From: an uncultured Bacteroidales bacterium
GTDB taxonomy: Bacteria > Bacteroidota > Bacteroidia > Bacteroidales > Bacteroidaceae
Reading direction: 5' to 3'
NCBI GenBank assembly: GCA_902798685.1
Contig: CADBXO010000001.1
Span: 1 to 64,000 of the forward strand
DNA length: 64,000 nt
Shown: positions 63,060-64,000 of the stretch, piece by piece
Numbering within the stretch: the stretch's first letter is position 1
Layout of the letters: every line of letters starts with the position of its first letter
The notes under the pieces: model-generated
The model's database searches: none
Told to the model about the DNA's origin: nothing
The model's input: only the letters and a program-made list of their open reading frames with translations
Program-made: the position numbers and the translations under genes

Positions 63060-63680
63060 ATGAAGAGGATATTTGTCATAGTAACCGGTCTTATTCTGCT
63101 TGTAGCAGTGAGTGTAAGTGCTTTAACTTATACTGCGCAACAGACTGAGGATGAGATGATTGAGAGCATTGTTCAGGCAAGTTCAGACATCATCTCCATG
63201 AAGTGTGACATTGCCCAGACAAGGCGTGTCCCGCTTATGGACGAGCCTCAGAAATCATCCGGTACCATGATCTATTTCAAGCCATCAAGGTTCTGCCTGA
63301 ACTATACCGAACCTTTTGAATGGAAACTCAAGGTTGACGGTGACAATATCATGACAGGTTCCGATGACAGTGCCATGAACGGTGATGCCGGAAGGCTTTA
63401 CAAGGGGCTGTCGGGCATGATTCTGGGCTGTATGTCGGGCGATATGCTCAAGGATAAACGCACGTTCAAGGTTACGGTGACCGATGTAGGAGGCGAGTGG
63501 AAGGCTCTGCTCATACCCGTACGCCGTGACATGAAGAAGATGTTCTGCCAGATAGAGCTGGGGTTTGACCCCAAGACACGTCTGCTGCGCAGGCTACAGA
63601 TGGATGATGCGGGCGGAGGAAGTACCGAGATTCTGATAACCAATGTAAAACTGAACGGAGATTATGAAGCTGAATGGTGA
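63060..63680 (+). CDS. LolA-like outer-membrane lipoprotein carrier, polyene cluster
   Basis: 206 residues with signal peptide (VTGLILLVAVSVSALTYTAQ). LolA-type beta fold: CDIAQTRRVPLMDEPQKSSGTMIYFKPSRF, WKLKVDGDNIM and the C-terminal LEVNVKLNG-like ILITNVKLNGD. LolA ferries lipoproteins across the periplasm; the copy in aryl-polyene clusters is believed to carry the polyene lipid to the outer membrane. Two nt after the EamA gene stop. Confidence 0.88.
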   Translation: MKRIFVIVTGLILLVAVSVSALTYTAQQTEDEMIESIVQASSDIISMKCDIAQTRRVPLMDEPQKSSGTMIYFKPSRFCLNYTEPFEWKLKVDGDNIMTGSDDSAMNGDAGRLYKGLSGMILGCMSGDMLKDKRTFKVTVTDVGGEWKALLIPVRRDMKKMFCQIELGFDPKTRLLRRLQMDDAGGGSTEILITNVKLNGDYEAEW

Positions 63681-64000
63681 TTTATACAGGATAGAGTCCC
63701 GTATGGAGGGCTTGCCGGAGGGACAGTCAGGGTTCAACATAGTACTGAATCCTGACAATCTTATTTATAAGGCACACTTTCCCGGACAGCCTGTCACACC
63801 CGGTGTCTGCATACTTCAGATGGTAAGCGAGTTACTTTCAGTACAAGAGGGTAAACAATTGTATATCAAGAGCATAAAGAATGCAAAATTCACCCGGATG
63901 ATGTCACCTGTAACTGATGGCTGTGTATCGGTCCTGTTCAAATCAGTTACACCCGAGGAGGGCGGAATCAGAGCCCAGGGCATGGTGACCCGCCGGGATG
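63664..64000 (+). CDS. FabZ-like hotdog protein, 5' part (runs off the window)
   Basis: ATG 63664 opens a frame that overlaps the LolA gene by 17 bp and continues past position 64000 (112 codons seen). HFPGQPVTPGVCILQM is the FabZ/FabA active-site helix; His38 is present, but the catalytic acid 14 residues later is Gln52 instead of Glu/Asp. Either an ApeI-like dehydratase with altered chemistry or a non-dehydratase hotdog protein. The C-terminus is missing. Confidence 0.82.
   Translation, partial: MKLNGDLYRIESRMEGLPEGQSGFNIVLNPDNLIYKAHFPGQPVTPGVCILQMVSELLSVQEGKQLYIKSIKNAKFTRMMSPVTDGCVSVLFKSVTPEEGGIRAQGMVTRRD

Overview
The window reads as chromosomal DNA of a Bacteroidales gut-type bacterium (phylum Bacteroidota), roughly half G+C by eye. 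The evidence is the recurrent -7 promoter element TAnnTTTG with almost no Shine-Dalgarno sequences, a complete Na+-translocating NADH:quinone reductase operon, an ECF sigma / DUF4974-type anti-sigma / TonB-receptor-like trio, TamB, and several families largely confined to Bacteroidota (DUF3256, DUF5103/T9SS plug, the TPR regulator type). I cannot name the genus. No insertion sequence, prophage or CRISPR array is visible; gene order looks like ordinary chromosome with two metabolic islands.

Layout. 1-6.4 kb: 5' part of ftsK on the minus strand, then a dense plus-strand run dominated by RNA modification and processing (RNase D-like exonuclease, RlmI, bifunctional nuclease, RsmE, TruA) plus a DUF3256 protein. 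6.4-13.9 kb: ribosomal protein L31 type B, class II aldolase, then a xylose block: a lipoprotein GH31 alpha-xylosidase-like enzyme with a PA14 insert, a xylulokinase gene broken by an internal deletion, and xylose isomerase. 13.9-24.4 kb: SDR, MscS channel, a membrane-spanning TPR regulator, small exporter, TPR protein, glnS, a TIGR02757 protein, a CDF transporter, a GT2 glycosyltransferase and rarA. 24.4-33.7 kb: lipoprotein, T9SS plug-like protein, CE1-type esterase, proS, and the large tamB.

33.9-39.9 kb: nqrABCDEF. NqrC carries an additional N-terminal rubredoxin-type CxxC...CxxC module and a cysteine-rich C-terminal tail. 40-43.7 kb: ECF sigma, anti-sigma and an outer-membrane receptor-like protein. 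44-47.3 kb: serC-serA-DUF1015, a serine biosynthesis operon. 47.3-53.2 kb: YjbR, free Met-R-sulfoxide reductase, DUF5131, YigZ, a GH67 alpha-glucuronidase, an RgpF-like protein and a small outer-membrane barrel, followed by tRNA-Thr(CGU).

53.4 kb to the window end: one long plus-strand operon of at least 15 tightly packed genes with the content of an aryl-polyene/flexirubin-type pigment lipid cluster: ketoreductase, three catalytically complete ketosynthases, two ketosynthase-like proteins without the active-site Cys, two ACPs, two hotdog dehydratase-like proteins, a thioesterase, a methyltransferase, an LpxL-like acyltransferase, a small EamA/SMR-like membrane protein and a LolA-like carrier. 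It runs off the end; the expected starter-forming enzymes (ammonia lyase, AMP ligase) and MMPL exporter are not in the window.

The strongest leads for something new are the rubredoxin-NqrC fusion, the degenerate ketosynthase/dehydratase partners in the polyene cluster, the disrupted xylulokinase between two intact xylose genes, the LacI-like palindrome in front of the alpha-xylosidase, and a set of genes whose -7 element lies so close to the start codon that the mRNA should be nearly leaderless.
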